A stretch of 64,000 nucleotides of DNA from Paenibacillus luteus (GTDB taxonomy: Bacteria > Bacillota > Bacilli > Paenibacillales > Paenibacillaceae): contig NZ_SKCD01000006.1 of NCBI RefSeq assembly GCF_006542765.1, positions 118,896 through 182,895 on the forward strand, given 5' to 3'. The notes under the pieces are model-generated. The model was given only the letters and a program-made list of their open reading frames with translations. It ran no database searches and had not been told where the DNA came from. The translations under genes were made by a program, and so were the position numbers. Below, piece by piece: positions 34,635 to 45,284 of the stretch; the stretch's first letter is position 1; every line of letters begins with the position of its first letter.

Positions 34635-36179
34635 TTAAATCAGGCTCATCTTGTCGCTGCGGCCTGGCGTCTTGCGCTTATCGATCAATCGATTCAAAGC
34701 ATCGATGTAAGCCCGTGCGCTCGCTTCAAGGATATCCGTGCTAAGTCCACGGCCTTGAGCAGAAATATCTTCCTGCTTCAGAACCACATGAACCTCGCCT
34801 TGTGCGTCCTTGCCTTGCGATACGGATTTAATCGAATAATCTTCAAGCTCCACAGCTTCCTGTGTCACTTTATCAATCGCGTTATAGATGGCGTCCACGG
34901 AGCCGTTGCCGACTGCCGCTTCCTCCACAACCTCACCTTCGGCTTTGCGAATCCGTACGGATGCGCTTGGCGTCGATTGGTTGCCATAACTTACTTGAAT
35001 TGTTTCCAAGCTGAAGATTTCCGGCGTATCAATGAGTTTCTCTTCAATTAAAGCAAGAATATCCTCATCGCTTACCGTTTTCTTGCGATCTGCCAAATCC
35101 TTGAATTTAGCGAAGGCCGCATTCATTGCTTCCTCTTCAATCTCATAACCAAGATCGATAAGCTTCTCACGGAATGCATGGCGTCCAGAGTGCTTGCCAA
35201 GTACAAGCTTAGACTCCTTCAAACCAATCATGTCCGGAGAAATAATCTCATAGGTTGTTTTTTCCTTCAACATGCCATCCTGGTGAATGCCTGATTCATG
35301 CGCGAACGCATTAGCTCCTACAATCGCCTTATTGCCTGGAACGACCATGCCAGTCAGCTTGCTGACAAGGCGGCTTGTCTTGGCGATTTCCTTCAGATTC
35401 AGCGTCGTTTGAGCGCCAAAATAATCAGGACGCGTCGCTAGCGCCATTGCAATCTCTTCAATTGCTGTGTTGCCTGCACGCTCGCCGATCCCGTTGATGG
35501 TTCCCTCAATTTGATCCGCACCGTTTAAGATAGCCGCCAGCGAGTTGGCTGTTGCCATGCCCAAATCGTTATGACAATGCGCGCTTAGCTGTATCTTCTC
35601 GATATTCGGAACGTTTTCCTTCAAGGTTTTGAAGATATTGCCGAATTCTAGCGGGTTCAAATAACCTACCGTATCGGGAATGTTAACAACCGTTGCTCCT
35701 GCTTTGATCGCCATCTCAACGACCTCACACAGAAAATCAAGCTCAGTGCGGCCAGCATCCTCAGCTGAGAATTCAACCTTGTCAAAATATTTTTTCGCAT
35801 AACGAATGGAACGTTCTGCCGTCTCAAGCACCTGCTCCTTCTCCATGCGCAGCTTATGCTTGCGATGGATAGGACTAGTCGCAAGAAAAACGTGGATGCA
35901 AGGATCTTGTGCGCCAATGAGCGCTTCACGAACAGCATCAATATCTTGCTCACGCGAGCGGGACAAGCCGATAACTGTGGAATTTTTGACCGCGCGTGCT
36001 ACTGCGTTAACCGCAGCAAGATCCCCGGGAGAAGCAGCAGGGAAGCCGGCTTCCATCCGATCCACGCCGAGACGCTCAAGCTGAAGAGCAATCTCTACCT
36101 TTTCCTTCGTGTTCAGGTTTACACCCGGAGATTGCTCTCCGTCACGAAGCGTTGTATCGAAAACATAAATTTTCCGCAT
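34635..36179 (-). CDS. leuA: 2-isopropylmalate synthase
   Basis: About 514 residues. The HMGL-like catalytic domain begins [21 protein letters not shown] and contains the metal ligands in [24 protein letters not shown] and the [14 protein letters not shown] segment; the C-terminal LeuA dimer domain (from about 380) binds the leucine inhibitor. The start at 36179 ([14 protein letters not shown]) follows GGAGG; the longer frame is rejected. It condenses acetyl-CoA with 2-oxoisovalerate. It is the last gene of the T-box operon ilvB-ilvN-ilvC-leuA. Confidence 0.97.
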   Translation of the reverse strand: MRKIYVFDTTLRDGEQSPGVNLNTKEKVEIALQLERLGVDRMEAGFPAASPGDLAAVNAVARAVKNSTVIGLSRSREQDIDAVREALIGAQDPCIHVFLATSPIHRKHKLRMEKEQVLETAERSIRYAKKYFDKVEFSAEDAGRTELDFLCEVVEMAIKAGATVVNIPDTVGYLNPLEFGNIFKTLKENVPNIEKIQLSAHCHNDLGMATANSLAAILNGADQIEGTINGIGERAGNTAIEEIAMALATRPDYFGAQTTLNLKEIAKTSRLVSKLTGMVVPGNKAIVGANAFAHESGIHQDGMLKEKTTYEIISPDMIGLKESKLVLGKHSGRHAFREKLIDLGYEIEEEAMNAAFAKFKDLADRKKTVSDEDILALIEEKLIDTPEIFSLETIQVSYGNQSTPSASVRIRKAEGEVVEEAAVGNGSVDAIYNAIDKVTQEAVELEDYSIKSVSQGKDAQGEVHVVLKQEDISAQGRGLSTDILEASARAYIDALNRLIDKRKTPGRSDKMSLI

Positions 36180-36208
36180 TTGTGCATTGCACCTCCGTGA
36201 ACAGAATG

Positions 36209-36280
36209 ATCCCGGCACGCATACGGAAGCCGCTGGGCGATACGCAATCCGTATCGTCCAGCGATCCGGCGAGCCGGGAT
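36209..36280 (-). other. Nested hairpin in the ilvC-leuA intergenic region
   Basis: An outer helix ATCCCGGC (36209-36216) with GCCGGGAT (36273-36280) encloses a 14-bp inner helix, CGCTGGGCGATACG (36231-36244) with CGTATCGTCCAGCG (36250-36263, one G-T wobble). No T-run follows, so it is not a normal terminator. It fills most of the 124-bp gap and ends 30 bases before leuA. Confidence 0.75.
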
Positions 36281-36303
36281 ATGGTCAATCCATCTATCTG
36301 TTA

Positions 36304-37891
<1,588 letters not shown>

Positions 37892-37895
<4 letters not shown>

Positions 37896-39637
37896 TCCGC
37901 ATCCCCCATGATCATTTCGTCGATGGTACTTCCTTGCGCAACCATTGGATAGACGTTCTCTTCCTTACGAACGACGAATTCAACGACTGCAGGACCAGGA
38001 TGATTAAGTGCTTCTTCCCATACGGCGCGAGCTTCTTCTTTGTTCGTCGCACGGAAGCCTTTCACACCATATGCTTCCGCTAGTTTAACAAAGTCCGGGC
38101 TTCCGGAGAGATCGATATGGCTATAACGGTTATCATAGATAAGCTCCTGCCACTGACGAACCATACCTAGCACCTGATTGTTAATAATAACAACTTTAAC
38201 CGGAATGTTGTTGATAGCGCAAATCGCTAGCTCCTGCGCGCACATTTGCATGCCGCCATCTCCGTTAATGGAAACAACTAAGCGGTCCGGGTTAGCCATT
38301 TGAGCACCGATCGCTGAAGGAAAGCCGAAGCCCATGGTGCCTAGTCCACCGGATGTTACCCATGAACGCGGTTTATTGAATTTGTAGTACTGCGCAGCCC
38401 ACATTTGATGCTGGCCAACGTCAGTGGTTACAATGGCATCACCGTTTGTCGTTTCGTGAATAAGCTCCACAACCCATTGCGGCTTCAATTCCACATCCGA
38501 GTCTTTATAGCTAAACGGATATTGTTCACAAGAAGCTTTGAGCTTCGCACGCCAGTCATCTGCTTTGTCCGCAAGCTTCGCTTGCTTATTAACGATTTCC
38601 AGAACCGTCTTCACATCGCCAACGATCGGAATGTCCGTCGGCACATTTTTACCAATTTCCGCTGGATCGATATCGATATGAACGATCTTTGCCAGTGGAG
38701 CAAATCCAGCAAGCTTCCCTGTTACACGGTCATCAAATCGTGCTCCGATATTAATCAGCAAGTCTGCGCCTTGAATCGATTTGTTCGCTGTGTATGTGCC
38801 GTGCATGCCCGGCATGCCCAGAAACAGCTCGTTGCCGCTTGGGAAGGCTCCCAGACCAAGCAAGGTTGTCGTAATGGGAATTTGTGTTTTCGTTACGAAC
38901 TCGAACAGTTCTTCATGCGCGCCGGAGTAAACAACGCCACCGCCAGCCAGAATGATCGGACGCTCTGCTTGCTCGATCGCCTTGATCAGCTTATCCACTT
39001 GATTCTTGTTCGGAGACACCGTCGGATTGTAGCCGCGGATGCTCACTTCCGTGGAAGGCTTAAACAATGTCTTCGCCGCTGAAATGTCCTTCGGTATGTC
39101 GATCAATACTGGACCTTTACGGCCCGTATTGGCGATATGGAAAGCTTCATGAATAATACGAGGCAAATCCTCTACGTCACGAACCAGATAGCTGTGCTTC
39201 GTGATTGGCATCGTTATGCCTGTAATATCCGCCTCTTGGAAAGCATCGCTGCCAATTAAGCTAGAAATGACATTACCTGTAATAACAACGAGTGGCACCG
39301 AATCCATATAGGCCGTTGCGATACCCGTTACCAGATTCGTTGCTCCCGGCCCGGAAGTCGCGATACACACGCCTACTTTGCCGCTAGCGCGCGCATAGCC
39401 GTCAGCCGCGTGAATAGCGCCTTGCTCATGGCGAGTTAGCAAATGATTGAAATCGGGGTTCCCGTGCATCGCGTCGTAAATGTACAACACTGCTCCACCA
39501 GGATAGCCGAACACACAATCTACGTCCTCAAGCAACAGACTGCGTAGCAATATTTCAGAACCAGATATAACCTCAGGCTTCGAGAGCCTTTCCTTCAATT
39601 CCTCTTTTGACTTCAGTGTTGCACCTTGCGTTACCAT
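37892..39637 (-). CDS. ilvB: Acetolactate synthase large subunit
   Basis: A 581-residue thiamine-diphosphate enzyme from the start MVTQGATLKSKEELKERL at 39637, which follows GAGGAGGAAG; the longer frame runs back through the T-box terminator and is rejected. Motifs: CVFGYPGGAVLYIYDAMHGN with the adjoining LLTRHEQGAIHAADGYARASGKVGV (catalytic Glu in HEQ), and the TPP-binding block INGDGGMQMCAQELAICAINNIPVKVVIINN. It makes acetolactate from two pyruvates. It is the first gene of the branched-chain operon. Confidence 0.97.
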
Positions 39638-39654
39638 CAGTCTTCCTCCTCTCA

Positions 39655-39952
39655 GAAAAAACAAAAAAACCTTTCGCTCCTCTTGCTTCAAACGAAGCAA
39701 CGAGGGACGAAAGGTATATCTTCCGTGGTACCACCCAAATTCGTTATACGTCTCCCGATGTATAACCTCCACAAGTAAGAACGTCGTGCACATACGTTCA
39801 TACTATTGGCACTTTAACGCTTGCCCTGCGATTCCCCCTAATACGCAACAGCTTTCGTTGTTGCTTTTCAAGGAAACAGCTCCGAGGTGAGCTCGTAGAA
39901 AAGGGATTTTGGCGATGGTTGCAGCTAATCCATCCGCTCTCTGTTCAAAAGG
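39655..39952 (-). promoter_or_regulatory. T-box leader of the ilv-leu operon
   Basis: The minus strand carries the T-box core GGGTGGTACCACGG (39736-39723) followed by a terminator: CCTTTCGTCCCTCGTTGCTTC pairs with GAAGCAAGAGGAGCGAAAGG, then TTTTTTT (about 39659-39713). Upstream, GAACAG and CTGTTTC close a stem I region containing AGAGAG and, on its 3' side, GAGCTCACC, where CTC (39891-39889) is the likely leucine specifier. Uncharged tRNA-Leu would then favour readthrough into ilvB. The remaining 39953-40201 shows no further feature. Confidence 0.9.
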
Positions 39953-40201
39953 GCCCTAAGCACTTCGTCCTCATCATTGCTGATTGTGTATTTACCACAT
40001 GGTGCGTACACCGGTACGTGGTAGATAAGACTTTCTTTATTATATGCCCCGAATCCGCGTTCGTCAAGAACCATAAGCAACTCTTCGCACATTTTGTATT
40101 TGGCGCATTTTGCAGCAACTCTACATATACTAGTTTAGCCTCTAAAGGGCAAACTCATGCAGCTCGCAGCTCGCTTGCCGCACAGAAACGGAATGATGAT
40201 T

Positions 40202-40654
40202 ATGATCCGGCTATACGAGCCCAGATATGATGAAGCCGAGGTTGTTCGGCTCATCCGAACCGAGCTGATTCCTTTATCACATTCCGTCCATCAGCTTGAT
40301 GCCCAGACGATTCGCGAGCTTCCGAAGCGTTTTCGCAGCGGCGTTACTTATGTAGCAGCCATGTCCAAAAAAAGCGCGCCGATCTCCTTCATTCATTTTG
40401 AGATCATGGGCGAGGTGCTCTATTTGGATATGATGGTTACGCATCCTGATCATCGAAACAGACAATGGGGTAAAAAATTAATGGCTCATAGCGAGGCTTA
40501 CGGAAAATCGCAGCAATGCAGGATTGCCAGGCTTTTTGTCGATCAAATCAATGATAAAGCCCACAAGCTCTATAACAAGCTTGGCTATTACACCGTACAG
40601 TATTATCCCGAGCTTCGCTGCTACGAGCTGCTCAAGCCGCTCACCCCGCTATGA
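40202..40654 (+). CDS. GNAT N-acetyltransferase
   Basis: About 150 residues from MIRLYEPRYDEAEVVRLIR. The acetyl-CoA-binding region is seen as LDMMVTHPDHRNRQWGKKLMAHSEAYG (with Gln-Trp-Gly in place of the usual Gln-Gly-x-Gly/Ala) and the terminal NDKAHKLYNKLGYYTVQYY. The ribosome binding site is poor (ACGGA), and in-frame ATGs at 40157, 40193 and 40196 are alternatives. It stands alone, divergent from the T-box leader and convergent with the glycine-rich gene. Substrate unknown. Confidence 0.85.
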   Translation: MIRLYEPRYDEAEVVRLIRTELIPLSHSVHQLDAQTIRELPKRFRSGVTYVAAMSKKSAPISFIHFEIMGEVLYLDMMVTHPDHRNRQWGKKLMAHSEAYGKSQQCRIARLFVDQINDKAHKLYNKLGYYTVQYYPELRCYELLKPLTPL

Positions 40655-40668
40655 TCATCTAAACGCCA

Positions 40669-41046
40669 TTAATACCCGTTGTAGCCCTGGTTGCCGTAGC
40701 CTTGGTTGCCATAATCTCCACCATAGCCGCCTTGGTTATAGTTGTTGTTGCAACAATCTCCACCATAACCGCCCCCGTATCCGCCGCCACATCCACCGCC
40801 GCCTCCGCCGAAGCCTCCTCCAAAAAACGGAATCGTTCCGATGGCAAGTAGATCAAATAAAACGAGCGGCAAAAGAAAAGCTTTGGTCTGCACCTGCTTG
40901 CCCTTGTCTTTTTTGAGCGGAGCAAGAATCAGTTTATTTTGGTGAACCCGAACGAGCTTGCCCGTGACGATTGAACCGTCTGGACGTACTGCATAAATGG
41001 ATTTCCCGACCAGTTTCCGCACTTGCTGTTTGGAAACATTACGCAT
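40669..41046 (-). CDS. Glycine-rich small protein of unknown function
   Basis: 125 residues from the ATG at 41046, which follows GAAGGAGGG. The first 60 residues (KQQVRKLVGKSIYAVRPDGSIVTGKLVRVHQNKLILAPL) look like a small beta-barrel. A hydrophobic stretch follows (about 70-88, FLLPLVLFDLLAIGTIPFF), and then a Gly/Tyr/Asn/Cys-rich tail with GGGYGGGYGG and repeated YGNQG. It could be a membrane- or coat-associated protein; spore and surface proteins of Bacillales often carry such tails. Function is not known and no operon partner is visible. Confidence 0.8.
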   Translation of the reverse strand: MRNVSKQQVRKLVGKSIYAVRPDGSIVTGKLVRVHQNKLILAPLKKDKGKQVQTKAFLLPLVLFDLLAIGTIPFFGGGFGGGGGGCGGGYGGGYGGDCCNNNYNQGGYGGDYGNQGYGNQGYNGY

Positions 41047-41155
41047 GTAAAATCCCTCCTTCCCGTTGTCCTTTAGCTTATTCCGGGAAAGCATCTTTCG
41101 TCTGTTTGTTTGTCCTCTCTGCAATTAAATGTACGGATACCTGCTGAAGGAACCA

Positions 41156-41202
41156 AAAAGGGCTGTCCGCTCGTCATCAGAATGACGACACGGACAGCCC
41201 TT
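41156..41202 (-). terminator. Terminator of the infC-rpmI-rplT operon
   Basis: AAGGGCTGTCCG pairs with CGGACAGCCCTT, enclosing a second stem CGTCAT/ATGACG; TTTTT follows on the minus strand. Confidence 0.9.
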
Positions 41203-41214
41203 ATAACATAACGC

Positions 41215-41574
41215 CTAGGCGTTAATTTTTTCTTTTGCGATGCCTGCAAGCGAGTTGAACGAAGTGATATCGTTAACTGCAAGATCAGCAAGGATTTTGC
41301 GGTTAACTTCTACGCCCGCAAGTTTCAAGCCGTGCATGAATTTGTTGTACGATAGGCCGTTAATACGAGCTGCCGCGTTGATACGAACGATCCACAGTCT
41401 GCGGATGTCACGTTTTTTGTTGCGACGGTCACGGTAAGCGTACATAAGGGACTTACCAACTTGCTCCTTCGCTGTTTTAAACAGACGATGTTTCGAACCG
41501 AAATAACCTTTAGCTAGCTTTAGAATTCTTTTGCGACGACGAGTGCGGACAAAACCGCCTTTGACTCTTGCCAT
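41215..41574 (-). CDS. rplT: 50S ribosomal protein L20
   Basis: 119 residues, the standard length: [39 protein letters not shown] and [22 protein letters not shown] are diagnostic. Besides its 23S-rRNA assembly role, L20 represses its own operon through the leader RNA upstream of infC in Bacillus. AGGAGG precedes the ATG. Confidence 0.98.
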   Translation of the reverse strand: MARVKGGFVRTRRRKRILKLAKGYFGSKHRLFKTAKEQVGKSLMYAYRDRRNKKRDIRRLWIVRINAAARINGLSYNKFMHGLKLAGVEVNRKILADLAVNDITSFNSLAGIAKEKINA

Positions 41575-41624
41575 GAATGGAAACCTCCTGTAGGTTGAAT
41601 TAGCTTATTTGGTGTTGCTTCATA

Positions 41625-41822
41625 TTACAAGTTGGAAAGGCCTTGCTTCAAACGACGAACGTCGCCAGCTGCCATAAGCGGTTGACCAGCAAGTACGCGT
41701 TTTTGACGACCGGATTTGTGTGAAAGCAAGTGGTTACGGTAAGCTTTGTAACGTTTTACTTTACCAGTTCCAGTAATTTTAAAGCGGTCTTTCAGACTGC
41801 TGTGAGTTTTCATCTTCGGCAT
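41625..41822 (-). CDS. rpmI: 50S ribosomal protein L35
   Basis: 65 residues: MPKMKTHSSLKDRFKITGTGKVKRYKAYRNHLLSHKSGRQKR is the L35 sequence pattern. It is the middle gene of the infC-rpmI-rplT operon, with AAGGAGG before the ATG. Confidence 0.98.
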   Translation of the reverse strand: MPKMKTHSSLKDRFKITGTGKVKRYKAYRNHLLSHKSGRQKRVLAGQPLMAAGDVRRLKQGLSNL

Positions 41823-41856
41823 ATCAGTTATCCTCCTTAAAGTTCTTCATCAGTTG

Positions 41857-42372
41857 TTAGCTGTTGGTTTTGGGTGCCAAAATCATAATCATGCTCCGGC
41901 CTTCCAGCTTAGGAGCGCGCTCAACGCTGCATAATTCGGCAACCTCTTTGGAAAGACGATCCAAAATCTTTTGACCAAGAGATGCATGGGCAATCTCACG
42001 ACCGCGGAATCTTACGGATGCTTTCACTTTATCGCCTTCACCCAGAAACTTAATTACGTTACGATATTTCGTTTGGTAATCATTTTCATCAATGTTGGCA
42101 CGGAACCAAACTTCCTTAAGATCAACGATCTTTTGGTTTTTGCGAGCCTCTTTTTCTTTCTTCTGTTGCTCATAACGGAATTTTCCGTAGTCCATGATCC
42201 GGCATACCGGCGGCTTAGCCGTCGGAGCGACGTTTACCAGGTCCAAGTTAAGCTCAATAGCCATTTGCATAGCGTCACGAATCGATTTAATACCGATTTG
42301 CTCGCCTTCCGCGCCGACTAGACGCACTTCTCTGGCCCGGATTTCATCATTGATTTGATGTTCTCTGCTAAT
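41857..42372 (-). CDS. infC: Translation initiation factor IF-3 with ATT start
   Basis: 171 residues from an ATT codon at 42372: (M)SREHQINDEIRAREVRLVGAEGEQIG, the normal IF-3 N-terminus. GGAGGTG sits seven bases before the ATT, whereas the longer ATG frame (to 42411) would place coding sequence across that ribosome binding site. Rare AUU starts on infC let IF-3 limit its own translation, as known in E. coli and Bacillus. The N-domain, the linker (KKEKEARKNQKIVDLKEV) and the C-domain (KASVRFRGREIAHASLGQKIL) are intact. IF-3 binds the 30S subunit and checks start codons. Confidence 0.97.
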   Translation of the reverse strand: MSREHQINDEIRAREVRLVGAEGEQIGIKSIRDAMQMAIELNLDLVNVAPTAKPPVCRIMDYGKFRYEQQKKEKEARKNQKIVDLKEVWFRANIDENDYQTKYRNVIKFLGEGDKVKASVRFRGREIAHASLGQKILDRLSKEVAELCSVERAPKLEGRSMIMILAPKTNS

Positions 42373-42413
42373 AACGTGCCACCTCCAAAATAGTTTGTTT
42401 CCTGTTTCCACGC

Positions 42414-42590
42414 AATAAAAAAATGCGGGTTCGCTCGAACCCGCATCTCATAACCGTACATGTATGTCATTGCATCATTTCTAGTTGAAATAATGGAGTG
42501 ACCAATCGATTATCGCGAACCAGCCAGCTTGAGCCGAAAGGTGAGAAGCGGGTGCTTCTGCTTGTGCGTCATTAAGTTAGTTGAAAATGT
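42414..42590 (-). ncRNA. L20-type ribosomal protein leader of infC
   Basis: Between the promoter at 42600 and infC the minus strand holds an AGAAGC-ACCC-GCTTCT hairpin within ACAAGCAGAAGCACCCGCT, typical of Firmicute L20 leaders. It ends in a strong terminator, ATGCGGGTTCG-CTCG-type stem (42423-42446), with TTTTTTTA after it. L20 binding is expected to favour termination. Assigned from recalled leader features and position, not from a covariance search. Confidence 0.75.
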
Positions 42591-42599
42591 TACCGTGTT

Positions 42600-42629
42600 A
42601 CTATACCATGGCCCACAGAGTCGTGTCAA
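42600..42629 (-). promoter_or_regulatory. Sigma-A promoter of the infC operon
   Basis: Minus-strand TTGACA (42629-42624), 18 bases, TATAGT (42605-42600), located 49 bp past the glycosyltransferase stop and before the L20 leader. Confidence 0.8.
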
Positions 42630-42677
42630 CAGCTGGATTAAAAGTCCTCGAAAGACTGTACTGCTGCCACGAAATCG

Positions 42678-43913
42678 CTATTTGCTTTGTACTTCCTCTA
42701 TGCGTACAACACGTGTATGCTGCGTATGGCTCCACGTTTTGTTGTTTTGCGTAAAGAAAGCATAAAACGTAATCGGCCACCAAGAGATAAGGAAAAATGG
42801 CAGCGTCAGCAGGTGAGCATACATTTTCCACGACTTCACGCCTTCGAGCATGAGTGCCAGCGGGAATTGCACAATTCCTGCTACAGCAGCAATGGCAACC
42901 GTCCACCAAGGCAAATAATTATAGAGTGAATCCAAATAATTAGTAGTTGGTATGGCAATGTCAATCCAAATAACTAACGTCAAAATAAAGCCAAGCAGCG
43001 TATTGTAAACAGAGATGGTGTAGATGGCGGAATCGAACTTTACAAAGTTGCGTTCTTTAATGCTCGCCCACAGAAGCGGAAAAAAGTAATTGCGCGCAAC
43101 ATTGAAATGTCCCTGCATCCAGCGCAGCCGTTGCCTTGCTGATGCTTTAAATGTAACCGGCTTCTCATCGTATACCTTCGCGTCATAGTTCAGAATCGGA
43201 TAGATTCCCCGCTGTACACAGCGCATGGAAAACTCCAAATCCTCTACCAGGCTCGTTGCTCCCCAGCCCATATCCTTAAGCAAAGCTGAATCAAAGCACA
43301 TGCCCGTACCGCCAAGGAAATTGCTCATCTTCAGGTTTGTTCTCGAAAGCTGCCACAAACGGTTGCAATACCAATAAGTAATGCCGTAAGCCGCAGTAAC
43401 CCACGAATCATCTGGATTTTTTGTATCCAGGTAACCTTGGATAACCTGATGGCCTTCACAGAGGTCATCGTTCATAAGCTGAAGGAAGTCAGGATTGACC
43501 AAGTTGTCAGCATCAAACATGACAACCGCGTCATATTGGCGAGGCATCGCCCATAGCTCTTTAAGCATCCACTCAATCGCGTAGCCTTTGCCGCGCAGCA
43601 ATTGGTTTGTTCTCTCACAAGCATTCACACCCAGGCTGCGGCTGATCTCAGCCGTACCGTCCGTGCAGTTATCGCAAATAACAAATATATCGTAGAGTTC
43701 CTCTGGATAATCCATCTTTTTTAAATTTTCTATTAAAGCTCCGACTACTTGTTCTTCGTTGTGGGCCGCAACTAACACGGCAAAAGATTTACTCGGTGCA
43801 TGGTGCTTGCGGCTTTTGTTTTTGAAAAAGCCAAAAATCGAAATACTGAATTGATAAACCGCGATTAACGCCATCACCACTTGAAAAGCAATAAAAACAA
43901 CACTTAAAACCAT
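42678..43913 (-). CDS. Processive-type glycosyltransferase, family 2
   Basis: A 411-residue membrane enzyme. A membrane segment at about 3-25 is followed by the GT2 domain with AAHNEEQVVGALIENL, VICDNCTDGTAEI, the metal-binding VMFDADN, LVEDLEFSMR (catalytic ED) and RQRLRWMQGH (the QxxRW motif of processive enzymes); three or four membrane segments end the protein. This arrangement is that of hyaluronan/poly-GlcNAc or cellulose-type synthases and of Bacillus YdaM-like proteins, but the product cannot be told. No polysaccharide genes flank it. AAGGGGG lies before the ATG. Confidence 0.9.
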   Translation of the reverse strand: MVLSVVFIAFQVVMALIAVYQFSISIFGFFKNKSRKHHAPSKSFAVLVAAHNEEQVVGALIENLKKMDYPEELYDIFVICDNCTDGTAEISRSLGVNACERTNQLLRGKGYAIEWMLKELWAMPRQYDAVVMFDADNLVNPDFLQLMNDDLCEGHQVIQGYLDTKNPDDSWVTAAYGITYWYCNRLWQLSRTNLKMSNFLGGTGMCFDSALLKDMGWGATSLVEDLEFSMRCVQRGIYPILNYDAKVYDEKPVTFKASARQRLRWMQGHFNVARNYFFPLLWASIKERNFVKFDSAIYTISVYNTLLGFILTLVIWIDIAIPTTNYLDSLYNYLPWWTVAIAAVAGIVQFPLALMLEGVKSWKMYAHLLTLPFFLISWWPITFYAFFTQNNKTWSHTQHTRVVRIEEVQSK

Positions 43914-43986
43914 GCGGCACTGCCCCCTTGAGACCCCATTTTTTTGCTTTGTTCAGCACTTGCTAACAGCTGCTGCAAGCTTTTTA

Positions 43987-44142
43987 TTATATATCTTCTC
44001 TTTGTATGAGTGTTTCTCTGCAAACACTCTCGAACCTTAATTGATTCTCCACAGAATCAACTTCTTTGTCAAAAGTTGAATAAGTCTCCATTACGCTTAA
44101 TCTCGTCAGAAAAACGCTTGCATAGCGTATTAATGAACACAT
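43987..44142 (-). CDS. Possible 51-residue small protein in the glycosyltransferase leader
   Basis: An open frame starting MCSLIRYASVFLTRLS and ending RETLIQREDI, immediately after a perfect AAAGGAGG. The distance from that site to the ATG is only about two bases, and to an out-of-frame GTG (44140, 23 codons) four bases, both short; so either peptide is uncertain. It lies 73 bp upstream of the glycosyltransferase gene in the same direction. No family is recognised. The strong Shine-Dalgarno sequence with no other gene to serve is the reason for listing it. Confidence 0.25.
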   Translation of the reverse strand: MCSLIRYASVFLTRLSVMETYSTFDKEVDSVENQLRFESVCRETLIQREDI

Positions 44143-44711
44143 TACCTCCTTTTACGACGACTCAGCCTTATTTTCAACCAATTGCTGAGTTTTTAGCACT
44201 AACGTCCTTATTTACGATATGAAGTTAGAAAAGGTTGCTTCTAATGTGGAGCCAGTATGTGACGAACAGGTGAACAAGCGCGTTACTTCCGACACCTTTT
44301 GCTGTTTCGACAAAAATCCTCTCAACGTGCTGAAATATGTCCATTACAGTTTTACCATCAACTGCACAAAATTAAACAGCAAATAGAAACGATTGTGAAA
44401 ACAATTTTTTGGGAAGCCGGAAACCGCTCGTCGATACGCATTTATAAAAGCTTATTGGATTAAAATGCATCATTTCTGTAAATGTGATACAATACTGACT
44501 TCTTATTTTAATAATAGGACAAGAAATAGTTTACGCCCCGCGAACAAAAACATGTTAAAATTGATTAGATTACAATATAAGAGTGGTTGCGATGAACACA
44601 CTTATATTTCGCAAAAAAAATCCGGTTCTGTCTGTGTAGAACAACAGAATTTATAATTAATACTTAGATCTACTGGGATAAAGAAAGCCACCGTAAGGAG
44701 GAAAAACAGCG
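44143..44711. other. Long intergenic region between divergent genes
   Basis: About 570 bp of AT-rich DNA between the glycosyltransferase leader and the PAP2 gene. Promoter-like TTGATT and TACAAT elements occur near 44570, but no strong consensus pair, hairpin or reading frame could be supported. Confidence 0.5.
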
Positions 44712-45284
44712 ATGGAACGAATGATAGGCTGGCTGAAAACAAGTGAGCAAAAGATGCTGATTTGGGCAAATCGGAGACCTACAGGGGGCAAAGGACATCG
44801 ACTCCTTGGTAGATGGTTAAGCATAGTAACACATATGGGCGGCGCCACCTTCACGCTAGCAACCGCCCTCTTATATGCACTATTGGCACCTGCGCCTTGG
44901 AGCTTAACGGGCTGGCAATGTTTGACCGCGGTCGTCATTAGCCACTTGCCCGTAGCCATCGTCAAAAGAAAATTCAAGCGGCTTCGGCCTTACCAGGCCA
45001 TGCCTGATGTGAACATTGGCCATAAGCCACTTGTCGACTCATCCTTCCCGTCTGGCCATACGACAGCAATCTTCGCGTGGCTTGTCCCGATTCTGCTGAC
45101 TAGCGGCATATGGATGGTTGTCTTAGTTCCAGCAGCCATGATTATCGGGGTATCGGTCGGATGGTCAAGGATGTATCTAGGCTTGCATTACCCCTCCGAT
45201 GTTGCGGCAGGCGCACTCATTGGAACGGTAACAGCTCTTGCGGTCAACTATTCATGGGTCAGCTCAGCCGCAGGACTCAACTAA
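44712..45284 (+). CDS. PAP2 family membrane phosphatase
   Basis: A 190-residue membrane protein with the three PAP2 motifs in order: KRKFKRLRPY (KxxxxxxRP, about 90-100), FPSGHTT (PSGH, about 113-119) and SRMYLGLHYPSD (SRxxxxxHxxxD, about 156-167), within five or six membrane segments. Such enzymes dephosphorylate undecaprenyl diphosphate or lipid phosphates outside the membrane. GTAAGGAGG precedes the ATG. Its stop overlaps the convergent trmB gene by four bases. Confidence 0.92.
   Translation: MERMIGWLKTSEQKMLIWANRRPTGGKGHRLLGRWLSIVTHMGGATFTLATALLYALLAPAPWSLTGWQCLTAVVISHLPVAIVKRKFKRLRPYQAMPDVNIGHKPLVDSSFPSGHTTAIFAWLVPILLTSGIWMVVLVPAAMIIGVSVGWSRMYLGLHYPSDVAAGALIGTVTALAVNYSWVSSAAGLN

Noticed and set aside
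38405..39082. A 225-codon frame opposite ilvB
   Set aside because: Antisense shadow of a complete, well-conserved gene.
39919..40230. A 103-codon plus-strand frame at the T-box
   Set aside because: It overlaps the upstream T-box region and the GNAT start; no ribosome binding site and no family likeness.
41101..41160. Extension of the glycine-rich protein to 41124
   Set aside because: Would place the perfect GAAGGAGGG site inside coding sequence; the ATG at 41046 fits it.
44465..44656. A 63-codon frame in the long gap before the PAP2 gene
   Set aside because: No ribosome binding site, AT-rich composition typical of non-coding DNA here.
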